A stretch of 64,000 nucleotides of DNA from Streptomyces sp. AC1-42W (GTDB lineage: Bacteria; Actinomycetota; Actinomycetes; Streptomycetales; Streptomycetaceae). Position numbers and translations under genes: made by a program. Position 1 is the first letter of the stretch. Each line of letters opens with the position of its first letter. This document shows positions 55,418 to 64,000 of the stretch, piece by piece. The stretch lies in assembly GCF_003248355.1 (NCBI RefSeq), contig NZ_QKWY01000002.1, positions 1,426,001 through 1,490,000 of the forward strand, written 5' to 3'. The notes beneath the pieces are model-generated. The model did not search any database. It saw only the letters and a program-made list of their open reading frames with translations, and was not told the DNA's origin.

Positions 55418-57022
55418 CTAGCCGCAGACGGTGCCGTCCGCCGGGACCCGGCCGTCGAGCAGATAGCCGCCGACCGCCTTCTGTACGCAGGCGTCGCCGC
55501 TGTTGTACGCGCCGTGCCCCTCGCCCTTGTACGTCAGCTCCACGCCGACGTCCTCGCCCAGCTCCTCGGCCATCGCCTTCGCCCCCGCGTACGGGGTCGC
55601 GGGGTCGCCGGTGTTGCCGATGACGAGGATCGGGGCGGAGCCGGCGGCGCTGACGTCGGGGGTCTTCCAGGTGCCCGCGGCGGGCCAGTCGGTGCAGCCC
55701 ATCAGGCCCCAGCCCAGGTAGTCGCCGAAGACGGGCGACGCCTCCCGGAAGTCGGGCAGCTTCGCCTTCGTCTGCTCCACCGTGAACCGCTCGCGCGAGT
55801 CGGCGCAGGTGATCGCGGTGTAGGCGGCGGCGGAGTTGTCGTAGCGGCCGTCCTCGGAGCGGCCGTTGAGGGAGTCGGCCAGGGCCAGGAGCAGGGAGCC
55901 GTTCCCGCCGTCGGCCTCGTCCACACCCTGTTCGAGCAGGGGCCAGGTCTCCTTGGAGTAGAGGGCCGCCGCGATCCCGGTGGTGGCCTGGGTCTCGGTC
56001 AGTTTGCGGGCGCCGATGCCCCGGATCGGCTTCTTCTCCAGCCGGTCCAGCAGCTCGGAGATGCCCTGTTCGACCTCCTGCCCGTCCGAGCCGGGCAGCT
56101 TGCAGGCGTCGCCCCGGTCCGCGCAGTCCTTCGCGAAGTTGTCCAGGGCGAGCTGGAAGCCCTTGGCCTGGCTGAGCGAGGACTCCTCGGCGTTCTCGGT
56201 CGGGTCCACGACCGCGTCGAGCACCGCCCGGCCGACGTTCTCCGGGAACAGGTGCGCGTAGACGCCGCCCAGCTCGGTGCCGTACGAGATGCCGAAGTAG
56301 TACAGCTTCTCGTCGCCGAGCACCTGGCGCATCAGGTCCATGTCGCGGGCGGCGTTGGTGGTGCCGACGTACGGGAGCTGCCTGCCGGACCGCTTGTCGC
56401 AGGCGGCGGCGAACTTCTCGGTGTCCCGGACGAACGCCTTCTCCTCCGCCGCGTCGTCCGGGGTGCCGTCCTCCTGGTAGCGGGCGTCGAGCTGCTTGTC
56501 GCTCTCGCACTCGACGCCGTCGCTGTTCCCCACGCCGCGCGGGTCGAAGCTCACCAGGTCGTAGCGGGCGCGCAGTTTGTCGTACTCGGTGCCGAACGCG
56601 GGCAGGGTGGCGACACCGGAGCCGCCGGGACCGCCGAAGTTGAAGATCAGGGAGCCGATCCGCTTTTCGGAGCTGATGGCCCTGGCCCGGATGAGCGCGA
56701 GTTCGACGGTGTCGCCGGTGGGCTTCGCGTAGTCGAGGGGGACCTTCATGGAGGCGCACTCCCAGTTCGCCCCGCCGGGCAGCGGCGACGGTGGTTTGCC
56801 GCCCCCCTGCGCCCGGGAAGGGGCGGGGCACTTCTTCCACGTCAGCTTCTGGTCGGCGAGGTCGGACGGGGTGCCGGTGGCGGCGTTCACCGCGCGGGGC
56901 TGCCTCGTCGTCGAGCGGTCGGCCGCTTCCCCGTCACCGCCGTCCGAACAGCCGGCGAGGGGGAGCAGCACGGTCACGGTGGCGGCGAGGGCCGCGGCGC
57001 GCAGGGCAGGGGAGGTCCGCAT
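55418..57022 (-). CDS. Secreted tripeptidyl-aminopeptidase-like lipoprotein (second copy)
   Basis: This 534-residue paralogue of the gene downstream has lipobox PLAGC (Cys25), nucleophile GISYGTELGG, acid in IGNTGDPATPYAG and histidine in GEGHGAYNSG. Cysteine positions in the mature part (CESDKQ, CADRGDACK, CADSRER) suggest disulfides and differ slightly from the first copy. The two copies are 97 bases apart on the same strand and may be co-transcribed. Distinct substrate preferences are possible but cannot be read from sequence. Confidence 0.92.
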   Translation of the reverse strand: MRTSPALRAAALAATVTVLLPLAGCSDGGDGEAADRSTTRQPRAVNAATGTPSDLADQKLTWKKCPAPSRAQGGGKPPSPLPGGANWECASMKVPLDYAKPTGDTVELALIRARAISSEKRIGSLIFNFGGPGGSGVATLPAFGTEYDKLRARYDLVSFDPRGVGNSDGVECESDKQLDARYQEDGTPDDAAEEKAFVRDTEKFAAACDKRSGRQLPYVGTTNAARDMDLMRQVLGDEKLYYFGISYGTELGGVYAHLFPENVGRAVLDAVVDPTENAEESSLSQAKGFQLALDNFAKDCADRGDACKLPGSDGQEVEQGISELLDRLEKKPIRGIGARKLTETQATTGIAAALYSKETWPLLEQGVDEADGGNGSLLLALADSLNGRSEDGRYDNSAAAYTAITCADSRERFTVEQTKAKLPDFREASPVFGDYLGWGLMGCTDWPAAGTWKTPDVSAAGSAPILVIGNTGDPATPYAGAKAMAEELGEDVGVELTYKGEGHGAYNSGDACVQKAVGGYLLDGRVPADGTVCG

Positions 57023-57092
57023 CGCTCCATGCTGCGGTGGTGCCGGGGCGGCCGCACGGGGTGCCGGTCCAAGCGGGTGGCCGGTGGGCCCT

Positions 57093-59849
57093 TCAGAGTT
57101 CGCCCTTGCGCGTGAGGTGGTTGAAGCACAGCCAGCCGGGAAGGACCGGCAGCCACAGGGTCATCAGCCGGAACAGCAGCACGGCCGGAGCGGCGACCTC
57201 CTTCGGCAGCCCGACCGCGATCAGACCCAGCGTCAGCGCGCCCTCGACGGCGCCCATACCGCCCGGCGTCGGGGCGGCCGAGCCGAGGGCGTTGCCGGCG
57301 AGGAAGACGACCGCGATGCTCGCGTAGCTGAGGTGCGGGGTGTCCGGACCGCTGAACGCGCGGATCGAGGCGTCCAGGCACATCACGAACACGCCGGTCA
57401 GCAGGAGCATCCCGCCGATGCCGGTGAGCAGTTTCTGCGGCCGCTGCACGACGTCGAGCATGCGGGGCACGACCCCGGCGAACAGCGACCGGACACGGGT
57501 CACCACGAACTTGCGCAGGAACGGGATCGCGGTGACGACCAGGACCAGCACGGCGACCGTCAGCAGCCCGGCGATCACGGTCCTGGACGGGGTGAGCGAG
57601 GAGGGCGTCTTCTCGGTGCCGGTCAGATAGCCGAAGGCGCCGAGCAGCAGGATGTGGCAGCCCAGACCGAACAGCTGCGAGGCGCCCACACTCGCCACCG
57701 CGAGGCCCGGCCGCACCCCGGAGCGCTGGAGGAACCGGGTGTTCAGCGCGACCCCGCCGACCGCGGCCGGGGCCACGATCTTCACGAACGACCCGGCGAC
57801 CTGCGCGAGGACCGTCCTGCCGAACGACACCCGCTCGGGCACGAAGCCCAGCAGGCTCATCGCGGCGGCCACATAGCTCAGCGCCGAGAAGCCCAGCGCG
57901 GCGGCCACCCAGCCCCACTCCGCCTGCTCCACGACCGCCCCGAAGTCGGCCTCGGTGACCTGCGAGATCAGGAAGTAGGCGGCGATGGCACCGGCGATGA
58001 AGCTGAACAGGGTGCGCGGCTTGATGCGTTCCAGGCGGACCGGCTCGACCGGCGCCTGCGGCCGGATCAGCAGCACCTCGCGGCGGATCTGGGAGAGCAG
58101 GTCCTCCTCGCGCGCCTCTTCGAGGGCGTCGTCCATGGCCCGCTTCTCGGCCTGCTTCTCGGTGCGCAGCGACTTGCGGGCCGCCTTGCGGCCGGCGTCC
58201 CCGGCCGGATGCGCTTCCTCGGCCCTGGCCCGCTTGGCCGCGCCGGACGCCTCCAGGACGGCGTCGCGCTCGCGCTGGGACCGCTCACGGGCGAGCCGGC
58301 GCAGCTGCGCGCGGGTGGAGCGGCTGAGCGCGATCGGCTGGAGCAGCGGCAGGCAGTCGGCGACCGCGTCCGGCCCGAGGACGGCGAGCGCGGCGGCCAC
58401 GGCCCGCTCCGGGCCCACCCGCAGACCGGTGGTGGTGAGCAGCTGCGCGATGTCCATCCGCAGCACCAGATCACCGGCCGCGATCTCGCCGCCGCGCAGA
58501 TCGGTGACGAACACCTTGCCGAAACGATCCACCAGGATGGCGTCGCCCGTGAGCCTGCGGTGCGCGATCCGGCGCGACTGGAGGGCTTTCACCTGCTGCC
58601 AGGCACCCCGCACCACCTCGTCGGTGATCTCGGCGTCCTCCAGGGCGTCCAGGGACCGGCCGCCGATGTGCTCGTAGACCAGCATCACCGCGTCCGGGCC
58701 CAGCTCGCTGGTGGCGATGAGCTTGGGCGCGTTGGCCCCGGCGGCGATCGCCGCGTACGCGAGAAGTGCCTCCTGCTCCAGCGCCTGGCGCAGCGACTGG
58801 ATGGACCGGCGCTGGGTGAAGCCGCGCAGCGTGAGCCTGCGCCACACCCGGTAGAAGAACCCCTGGGCCTGCTGTTCGCGGTCCACGACGGTCACGTCGA
58901 GCGGTGGCCCGTGCTCCAGCGACACCAGATAGCGGCGCCCCCGGTCGCTCTGGTCGCCGGAGTCGGGCGCGTCCTCGGCCCGCATCGCGGTGACCGGCCG
59001 GAAGCCCACGTGCCGCAGTCCCGCCATCAGGTGCTGGCCGGTCGGGCGGACATTCGGCGAGCCGACCGCGTACAGCGTGCCGTACGCCACCGTCCAGCCG
59101 ATCAGCACCGTCAGCACGATGGAGAACGGGGTCGTGTAGCCGCCCACCAGCATCGCGAAGGCGTCCAGCAGCAGCACCACCCACAGCACGACCCGCCAGC
59201 GCGGCCGTCTCGCCATGCCGACCGCCGTCATGTACGCGATCACCGGCGCGAGGTAGCCGTGCACCGGATCGCTGAACGCGTCGCCGGGCTGCGGCTGGGT
59301 CAGCGCGTCCTGCACGGTGTCGGAGGCGGACTTGGCGACCCACAGGTCCGTGGCGAGCGTCACGCCGTGCGCCAGCACCGCGGCCAGCACCCCGTCCGCG
59401 ATCCGCAGTCCGTCGCGTTTGATCAGCCGCTCGATGGCGAAGGCGACCGGCACGAGCAGTACGGCGATGCTGGAGACCAGCCCGGCCAGCTTGATGAGCA
59501 GGTCGGGGGCCTGACCCGTCCCCTTGTTGATGTCCTCCTCAAGACCGGTGGTCGTGCCGTGGGCGAAGGCGGCGACCGAGAACAGCACGACGACCGCCAG
59601 CACCCCGATGAGCAGGCGCAGCAGGTCGGAGGGGCGGTGCACCCGGGCGGGCAGCAGCGGTTCGTCGCCGGAGACCCGCTCGGCCTGCGCGGCGTCGGCG
59701 GAGGCGAGCGTCGAACCCGCGGAGTGCCCGGCGGGACTCTCCGCCTCCTTGTCCGGACGCGGTTCCGCGTCGGAGGCGTCGGCCGCCTTCGGTGGCTGCA
59801 CGCCCTGCTCCTTCGTCGCCTCTGGTTGGTCTTCGTCTTCTCGTATCAC
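57093..59849 (-). CDS. LPG-synthase/flippase-like membrane protein with embedded degenerate kinase domain
   Basis: This 918-residue protein has three parts. Residues 1-70 are disordered, with several membrane helices at about 75-270. A kinase-like segment (about 310-500) contains LVYEHIGGRSLDAL and HRRLTGDAILVDRFGKVFVTDL; here the kinase HRD, N and DFG residues read HRR, A and DLR, so it is probably inactive. After a long charged region, a C-terminal eight-helix LPG_synthase_TM/MprF-flippase domain (about 610-910) has VAPAAVGGVALNTRFL and PTPGGMGAVEGALTLG. Lipid transport or lipid-linked substrate binding is likely. The GTG at 59849 has a weak ribosome site. Confidence 0.85.
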   Translation of the reverse strand: MIREDEDQPEATKEQGVQPPKAADASDAEPRPDKEAESPAGHSAGSTLASADAAQAERVSGDEPLLPARVHRPSDLLRLLIGVLAVVVLFSVAAFAHGTTTGLEEDINKGTGQAPDLLIKLAGLVSSIAVLLVPVAFAIERLIKRDGLRIADGVLAAVLAHGVTLATDLWVAKSASDTVQDALTQPQPGDAFSDPVHGYLAPVIAYMTAVGMARRPRWRVVLWVVLLLDAFAMLVGGYTTPFSIVLTVLIGWTVAYGTLYAVGSPNVRPTGQHLMAGLRHVGFRPVTAMRAEDAPDSGDQSDRGRRYLVSLEHGPPLDVTVVDREQQAQGFFYRVWRRLTLRGFTQRRSIQSLRQALEQEALLAYAAIAAGANAPKLIATSELGPDAVMLVYEHIGGRSLDALEDAEITDEVVRGAWQQVKALQSRRIAHRRLTGDAILVDRFGKVFVTDLRGGEIAAGDLVLRMDIAQLLTTTGLRVGPERAVAAALAVLGPDAVADCLPLLQPIALSRSTRAQLRRLARERSQRERDAVLEASGAAKRARAEEAHPAGDAGRKAARKSLRTEKQAEKRAMDDALEEAREEDLLSQIRREVLLIRPQAPVEPVRLERIKPRTLFSFIAGAIAAYFLISQVTEADFGAVVEQAEWGWVAAALGFSALSYVAAAMSLLGFVPERVSFGRTVLAQVAGSFVKIVAPAAVGGVALNTRFLQRSGVRPGLAVASVGASQLFGLGCHILLLGAFGYLTGTEKTPSSLTPSRTVIAGLLTVAVLVLVVTAIPFLRKFVVTRVRSLFAGVVPRMLDVVQRPQKLLTGIGGMLLLTGVFVMCLDASIRAFSGPDTPHLSYASIAVVFLAGNALGSAAPTPGGMGAVEGALTLGLIAVGLPKEVAAPAVLLFRLMTLWLPVLPGWLCFNHLTRKGEL

Positions 59850-60022
59850 CGGTCACCGCCCGCACGATGGTGGCACGGCCGACGGACGCAGGGGGGCATC
59901 AGGGTGCGATGCGGAGGCGTGCGAAGCGCAAGATACGCAACTTTCACGCCGCGCGCACGCTGCGTGTACGCGCGGACACGGCGCCGCCCCGGCTGTCGGT
60001 GGCGTACGACAGAATGGGGCGG

Positions 60023-60412
60023 GTGAGCGAACACCCGACGGGCGACGCGCTGCCGGAGTACGCGGAGCGCGTGCTCGACGTCGCCGAACTGATCCCGGCC
60101 GGCCGCGTCATGACGTACGGCGACATCGCGGAGTGGCTGGAGGAGGGCGGGCCGCGCCAGGTCGGCCGGGTCATGACGCTGTACGGGGGCGCGGTGCCGT
60201 GGTGGCGCGTGGTGCGGTCCGACGGCAGGCTGCTGCCGGGCCACGAGCTGCGCGCCCTGGACCACTACCGCGAGGAGAACACCCCGCTGCGGGAGGCCCC
60301 CGCGAGCGCGCAGGGCCATCTCCCGCGCCTGGACATGCGGCGCGCACGGTGGGACGGCGTGACGGGCGGCCCGGCGGACGCGCCCGCCGGCGGTGGGGGA
60401 GCTCACACCTGA
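60023..60412 (+). CDS. Alkyltransferase-like (ATL) DNA-binding protein
   Basis: This 129-residue protein has the DNA-binding C-terminal fold of O6-alkylguanine transferase (IPAGRVMTYGDIAEWL, arginine finger in PRQVGRVM). In place of the active PCHR it has VPWWRVV, with Trp60 at the cysteine position, so it cannot remove alkyl groups. ATL proteins bind O6-alkylguanine and mark it for nucleotide-excision repair. Trp also replaces the usual histidine, which is uncommon. The GTG at 60023 has no ribosome site but CAGAAT lies 7 bases upstream. It sits just before adnA, as Rv3204 does before Rv3202c. Confidence 0.87.
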   Translation: MSEHPTGDALPEYAERVLDVAELIPAGRVMTYGDIAEWLEEGGPRQVGRVMTLYGGAVPWWRVVRSDGRLLPGHELRALDHYREENTPLREAPASAQGHLPRLDMRRARWDGVTGGPADAPAGGGGAHT

Positions 60413-60670
60413 CAGCTTCGGCCATCCGGCGGCGGAACGGGCGCAGCCGGGTCGGCGCGGACGCCGACGCGGCGCGGGGGCGGACCGGCGGGGGACCGGG
60501 CCGTCCGGGGACGGCCGGACCGGAGCGGCCGGAGCCGCTTCCCGCGAAGAACGTGACGAGCTCCGCAGGCGTCCCGGCGCATTCCGGCAGCGTGCCGGAG
60601 TAGCGTCTTCAGTTCGCGGCCGATACCCCGCTCTCACCACCCGTACACCCACCAGGACCGGCGAACCCAC

Positions 60671-63600
60671 GTGAGCACCTCCTCCACCACCCGGCACAGT
60701 CCTCACCGTGACGCACGGCCGGGGACCACGGGCCCGTACCGTCTGGTGCGCACCCTGCCGGGTTCGGTGGAGCCCCCTCTCCTGGACGCGGCGCAGCGCG
60801 CCGTGGTTGACCACCCCGGCGGGCCGCTGCTGGTCCTCGCCGGGCCGGGTACCGGCAAGACGACCACGCTCGTCGAGGCCGTCGCCGCCCGCATCGCCAA
60901 GGGCGCCGACCCGGCCCGGGTGCTGGTCCTCACCTTCAGCCGCAAGGCCGCCGTCGAACTGCGCGACCGGATGGCCGCCCGGCTCGGCGCAGCCCGGGGC
61001 CCGCAGGCCACCACCTTCCACTCCTTCTGCTACGCCCTCGTCCGCGCCCACCAGGACGCCGACCTCTTCGCGGACCCGCTGCGGCTGCTGTCCGGCCCGG
61101 AGCAGGATGTGACCGTCCGCGACCTGCTGGCCGGCCAGCTCGACCTGGAGAAGGAGGGGCGCCCGCACATCCGCTGGCCCGACGAGCTGCGCGCCTGCCT
61201 GACCACGCGCGGCTTCGCCGACGAGGTGCGCGCGGTGCTCGCCCGCAGCCGTGAGCTGGGCCTCGGCCCGGACGCCCTCGCCGCCTTCGCCCGGCGCACC
61301 GGCCGGCCCGACTGGGGCGCCGCCGCCCGCTTCCTCGCCGAATACCTCGACGTGCTGGACGCGCAGGGGGTGCTCGACTACGCGGAGCTGGTGCACCGCG
61401 CGGTGCTGCTCGCGGAGCGCCCCGAGGTGTCGGCACGGCTCGCCGGAACGTACGACGCGGTCTTCGTCGACGAGTACCAGGACACCGACCCCGCCCAGGT
61501 GCGGCTGCTGCACGCGCTGGCCGGCAACCGGGGCAGCACGCCGGGGGGCGGCGGCGGACGGGACCTGATCGCCTTCGGTGACCCGGACCAGTCGATCTAC
61601 GCGTTCCGGGGCGCCGATGTGAACGGCATCCTGGACTTCCCCGAGATGTTCCGGCGCGCGGACGGCGCGCCCGCCCCGGTCGGCGTCCTCACCACCTCGC
61701 GCCGCTCCGGCGACCGGCTGCTCGCCGCCACCCGGCTGCTCACCCGGCGGATGCCGCTCACCCGGCTGCCCTCGGCGAAGGTCCGGGCCCACCGCGAGCT
61801 GGGCGCGGTCCGCGAGGGCGGCGCCGTCGAGGCGTACACCTACCCCACCGCCTCCACGGAGCTGGAGAACATCGCGGACCTGCTGCGCCGCGCGCATCTG
61901 GAGGACGGGGTGCCGTGGCACGAGATGGCGGTGCTCGTCCGGGCCGGCGGCCGTACGCTGCCCGCCCTGCGCCGGGCCCTGACCTCGGCGGGCGTGCCGC
62001 TGGAGGTGGACGGCGACGACCTGGCCCTGCGCCACGAACCGGCGGTGGGCCCCCTGCTGACGGCCCTGCGCGCGGTGGCGACGGCGGCACTGACGGCCGC
62101 AGCCGACTCCTCCGACGACCCCGCCGACTCCTCCGACCCCGCCCCCTGGCTCGACACCGAGACCGCGCTCACCCTGCTCGCCTCGCCCCTCGGGGCCATG
62201 GACGCCGCCGATCTGCGCCGGCTCGGCCGCGCCCTGCGGGACGAGGAGCGGGCTGCCGGCAGCCGGGTGCCCGCGCCCTCCGGCGCCCTGCTGGCCCGCG
62301 CGCTCGCCGAACCGGAACGGCTGGTGACGCACGACCCGTCGTACGCGCGCGGCGCCCAGCGGCTCGGCGCGCTGCTGCGTACCGCCCGCGAACTGCTGGA
62401 AGCGGGCGGCACGGCCGAGGAGGCCCTGTGGGCGCTGTGGTCCGGCACCCCCTGGCCGGACCGGCTGGAGCGCGCGGCCCTGCGCGGCGGCGCCGCCGGG
62501 CGCAACGCGGACCGGGACCTCGACGCGGTGTGCGCCCTGTTCGACACGGCCGCCCGCGCCGAACAGCGCACCGGCGGCCGGGGCGCGCTCAACTTCCTGG
62601 AGGAGGTGGACGCCCAGGACATCGCGGCCGACACCCTCTCCCGGCGCGTGGTGCGGCCCGACGCCGTACGGCTGATGACCGCCCACCGCTCCAAGGGCCT
62701 GGAATGGCGCCTCGTCGTCGTCGCCGGTGTGCAGGAAGGGCTCTGGCCGGACCTGCGCCGCCGCGGCTCCCTCCTGGAGGCGGACCGCATCGGCCGCGAC
62801 GGACTCGCCGAACCCCTCACCCCCGGCGCCCTGCTCGCGGAGGAGCGGCGGCTGTTCTACGTGGCGGCGACCCGTGCCCGTGAACGCCTGGTCGTCACCG
62901 CGGTCAAGGCCCCCGCCGACGACGGCGACCAGCCCTCCCGCTTCCTCGCCGAACTCGGCGTCGAACCCAGGGACGTCACCGGCCGCCCGCGCCGCCCGCT
63001 GTCCGTCGCCGCGCTCGTCGCCGAACTGCGCGCCACCACCGTCGACCCGGCCGCCTCCGCCGCGCTGCGCGAGGAGGCCGCCCGCCGCCTGGCCCGGCTG
63101 GCCGCGCTCAGCGACGACGAGGGCCGCCCGCTGGTGCCCGCCGCCCACCCGCACCGCTGGTGGGGCCTGTACGAGCCGACCCGCTCCGCCGTACCGCTGC
63201 GCGACCGGGACCGGCCCGTCGCGCTCTCCGGCAGCGCCCTCGACCAGCTCGCCAACACCTGCGCGCTCCAGTGGTTCCTCGGCCGCGAGGTGAAGGCCGA
63301 CGCGCCCGCGACCGCCGCCCAGGGCTTCGGGAACGTCCTGCACGTGCTGGCCGACGAGGTGGCCTCCGGCCGTACGCCCGCCGATCTGGCCGTCCTCATG
63401 GAACGCCTCGAATCGGTCTGGGACGGACTGGTCTTCGACGCCCCCTGGAAGTCGCGGCAGGAGAGGGAACAGGCGCGCGTCGCCCTCGAACGCTTCCTGC
63501 GCTGGCACGTCATGGACCGGTCCGGCCGCACCCCCGTCGCCAGCGAGCACGACTTCGACGTGACGCTGGAGGCGGGCGCGTACGAGGTGCGCATCCGGGG

Positions 63601-64000
63601 CTCCATGGACCGCGTCGAGAAGGACGCCGAGGGCCGCGCCTACGTCGTCGACTTCAAGACCGGCAAGCAGGCCCCGACGAAGGACGAGGTCGACCACCAC
63701 CCCCAGCTCGCCGTGTACCAGCTCGCCGTGCGGGAAGGCGCGGTCGACGACGTCTTCGGCGGTACGCGGCCCGAGCCGGGCGGCGCCGAACTCGTACAGC
63801 TGCGCCAGGCCGCCCCCAAGAAGGAGGGCGGCGACACCGCGCCCAAGGTGCAGGCGCAGACGCCACCGGACTCCGCGTGGATCTCCGACCTGCTGGCCAC
63901 CGCGGCCGGGCGCGTCCTGGACGAACGGTTCACGCCCACGACCGGCCGGCACTGCGGGCACTGCGCCTTCAAGGCGTCGTGCAGCGCCCGGCCGGAGGGC
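60671..64000 (+). CDS. adnA: AdnA-type helicase-nuclease (3' end outside window)
   Basis: The first 1110 codons are present and the frame is open to the last base. The UvrD-like motor shows Walker A AGPGTGKTTTL (57-67), Walker B VFVDEYQDTD (264-273), FGDPDQSIYAFRGA and, later, MTAHRSKGLEWRLVVV and YVAATRARERL. The C-terminal RecB-type nuclease has GSMDRVE and VVDFKTGK (992-999). A four-cysteine Fe-S staple is formed by Cys864, Cys1095, Cys1098 and Cys1104. This is the arrangement of AdnA, one subunit of the actinobacterial AdnAB end-resection machine; adnB should follow outside the window. The GTG at 60671 gives a plausible N-terminus but has a weak ribosome site. Confidence 0.93.
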   Translation, partial: MSTSSTTRHSPHRDARPGTTGPYRLVRTLPGSVEPPLLDAAQRAVVDHPGGPLLVLAGPGTGKTTTLVEAVAARIAKGADPARVLVLTFSRKAAVELRDRMAARLGAARGPQATTFHSFCYALVRAHQDADLFADPLRLLSGPEQDVTVRDLLAGQLDLEKEGRPHIRWPDELRACLTTRGFADEVRAVLARSRELGLGPDALAAFARRTGRPDWGAAARFLAEYLDVLDAQGVLDYAELVHRAVLLAERPEVSARLAGTYDAVFVDEYQDTDPAQVRLLHALAGNRGSTPGGGGGRDLIAFGDPDQSIYAFRGADVNGILDFPEMFRRADGAPAPVGVLTTSRRSGDRLLAATRLLTRRMPLTRLPSAKVRAHRELGAVREGGAVEAYTYPTASTELENIADLLRRAHLEDGVPWHEMAVLVRAGGRTLPALRRALTSAGVPLEVDGDDLALRHEPAVGPLLTALRAVATAALTAAADSSDDPADSSDPAPWLDTETALTLLASPLGAMDAADLRRLGRALRDEERAAGSRVPAPSGALLARALAEPERLVTHDPSYARGAQRLGALLRTARELLEAGGTAEEALWALWSGTPWPDRLERAALRGGAAGRNADRDLDAVCALFDTAARAEQRTGGRGALNFLEEVDAQDIAADTLSRRVVRPDAVRLMTAHRSKGLEWRLVVVAGVQEGLWPDLRRRGSLLEADRIGRDGLAEPLTPGALLAEERRLFYVAATRARERLVVTAVKAPADDGDQPSRFLAELGVEPRDVTGRPRRPLSVAALVAELRATTVDPAASAALREEAARRLARLAALSDDEGRPLVPAAHPHRWWGLYEPTRSAVPLRDRDRPVALSGSALDQLANTCALQWFLGREVKADAPATAAQGFGNVLHVLADEVASGRTPADLAVLMERLESVWDGLVFDAPWKSRQEREQARVALERFLRWHVMDRSGRTPVASEHDFDVTLEAGAYEVRIRGSMDRVEKDAEGRAYVVDFKTGKQAPTKDEVDHHPQLAVYQLAVREGAVDDVFGGTRPEPGGAELVQLRQAAPKKEGGDTAPKVQAQTPPDSAWISDLLATAAGRVLDERFTPTTGRHCGHCAFKASCSARPEG

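Noticed and set aside
56748..60026. A 1092-codon frame antisense to the flippase-like gene and the end of the second peptidase gene
   Set aside because: It mirrors two good genes; its product is His/Gln/Arg-rich and has no recognisable fold.
59846..63961. A 1371-codon frame antisense to the ATL gene and adnA
   Set aside because: adnA has all helicase and nuclease motifs in the other strand; the reverse product is Gly/Val/Arg low complexity.
1..64000. CRISPR array, tRNA or rRNA genes, prophage or intact insertion sequence
   Set aside because: No regularly spaced repeats, cloverleaf-like sequence, phage structural genes or transposase frame was found. The only mobile-type feature is the non-coding palindrome at 43438-43605.

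Overview
The window is a stretch of a Streptomyces-type chromosome. By eye the base composition is extremely GC-rich, with strong G/C at third codon positions and frequent GTG starts. It carries typical actinomycete genes: a 7Fe ferredoxin next to dapC, DUF3117, DUF3107, DUF3152, MoeZ and AdnA. No rRNA, tRNA, CRISPR array, prophage or intact insertion sequence was seen. The window opens inside a small membrane-protein gene and closes inside adnA.

Layout. 1-2.6 kb: end of a DUF6113-like gene and a membrane-anchored peptidoglycan-binding protein. 2.7-12 kb is the most variable part: an ABC exporter with its own DesK-type kinase and regulator; an orphan response regulator beside a wrecked kinase and a transporter tail; a TetR/acetyltransferase/MFS divergon with a double palindromic operator; and a class F-like sortase beside a tandem-repeat surface protein. 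12-34 kb follows the gene order of the mycobacterial Rv1177-Rv1239c region: fdxA, dapC, dapE, LOG protein, folP2-type gene, DivIVA-like protein, tag, DUF3117, O-methyltransferase, ECF sigma factor, anti-sigma factor, HtrA, TatB, Mrp/ApbC, MgtE-N/CBS protein, DUF1003 protein and CorA.

34-46 kb holds small housekeeping or uncharacterised genes (SUFU, PHP, MarC, NYN, DEAD-box helicase, MiaE-like, DUF3107, TetR, hydrolases). It contains a 168-bp palindromic MITE-like element sitting exactly on the stop codon of the DUF3107 gene. 46-47.4 kb encodes a membrane-anchored DUF3152 protein with a complete metzincin-type zinc motif. 47.6-52.4 kb is a compact exopolysaccharide locus: PelF-like glycosyltransferase, polytopic membrane protein, sugar-nucleotide epimerase and spherulin-4/Sph3-like glycosidase. 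It resembles a reduced Pel or galactosaminogalactan system and is the best candidate in the window for an under-described system. 52.5-64 kb has moeZ, two tandem lipoprotein peptidases, a flippase-like protein fused to a degenerate kinase domain, an alkyltransferase-like protein and adnA. The order rhlE, miaE-like, DUF3107, TetR, DUF3152, moeZ, ATL, adnA again matches a mycobacterial block (Rv3211 to Rv3202c).

How the genes work together. Several genes serve the envelope: the repeat protein and sortase, the sigma/anti-sigma/HtrA stress module, TatB export, lipoproteins and the glycan locus. dapC and dapE supply diaminopimelate for lysine and peptidoglycan. tag, the ATL protein and adnA serve DNA repair. 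At least six genes have a TANNNT box 6-7 bases before the start codon and no ribosome-binding site, which suggests leaderless transcripts.
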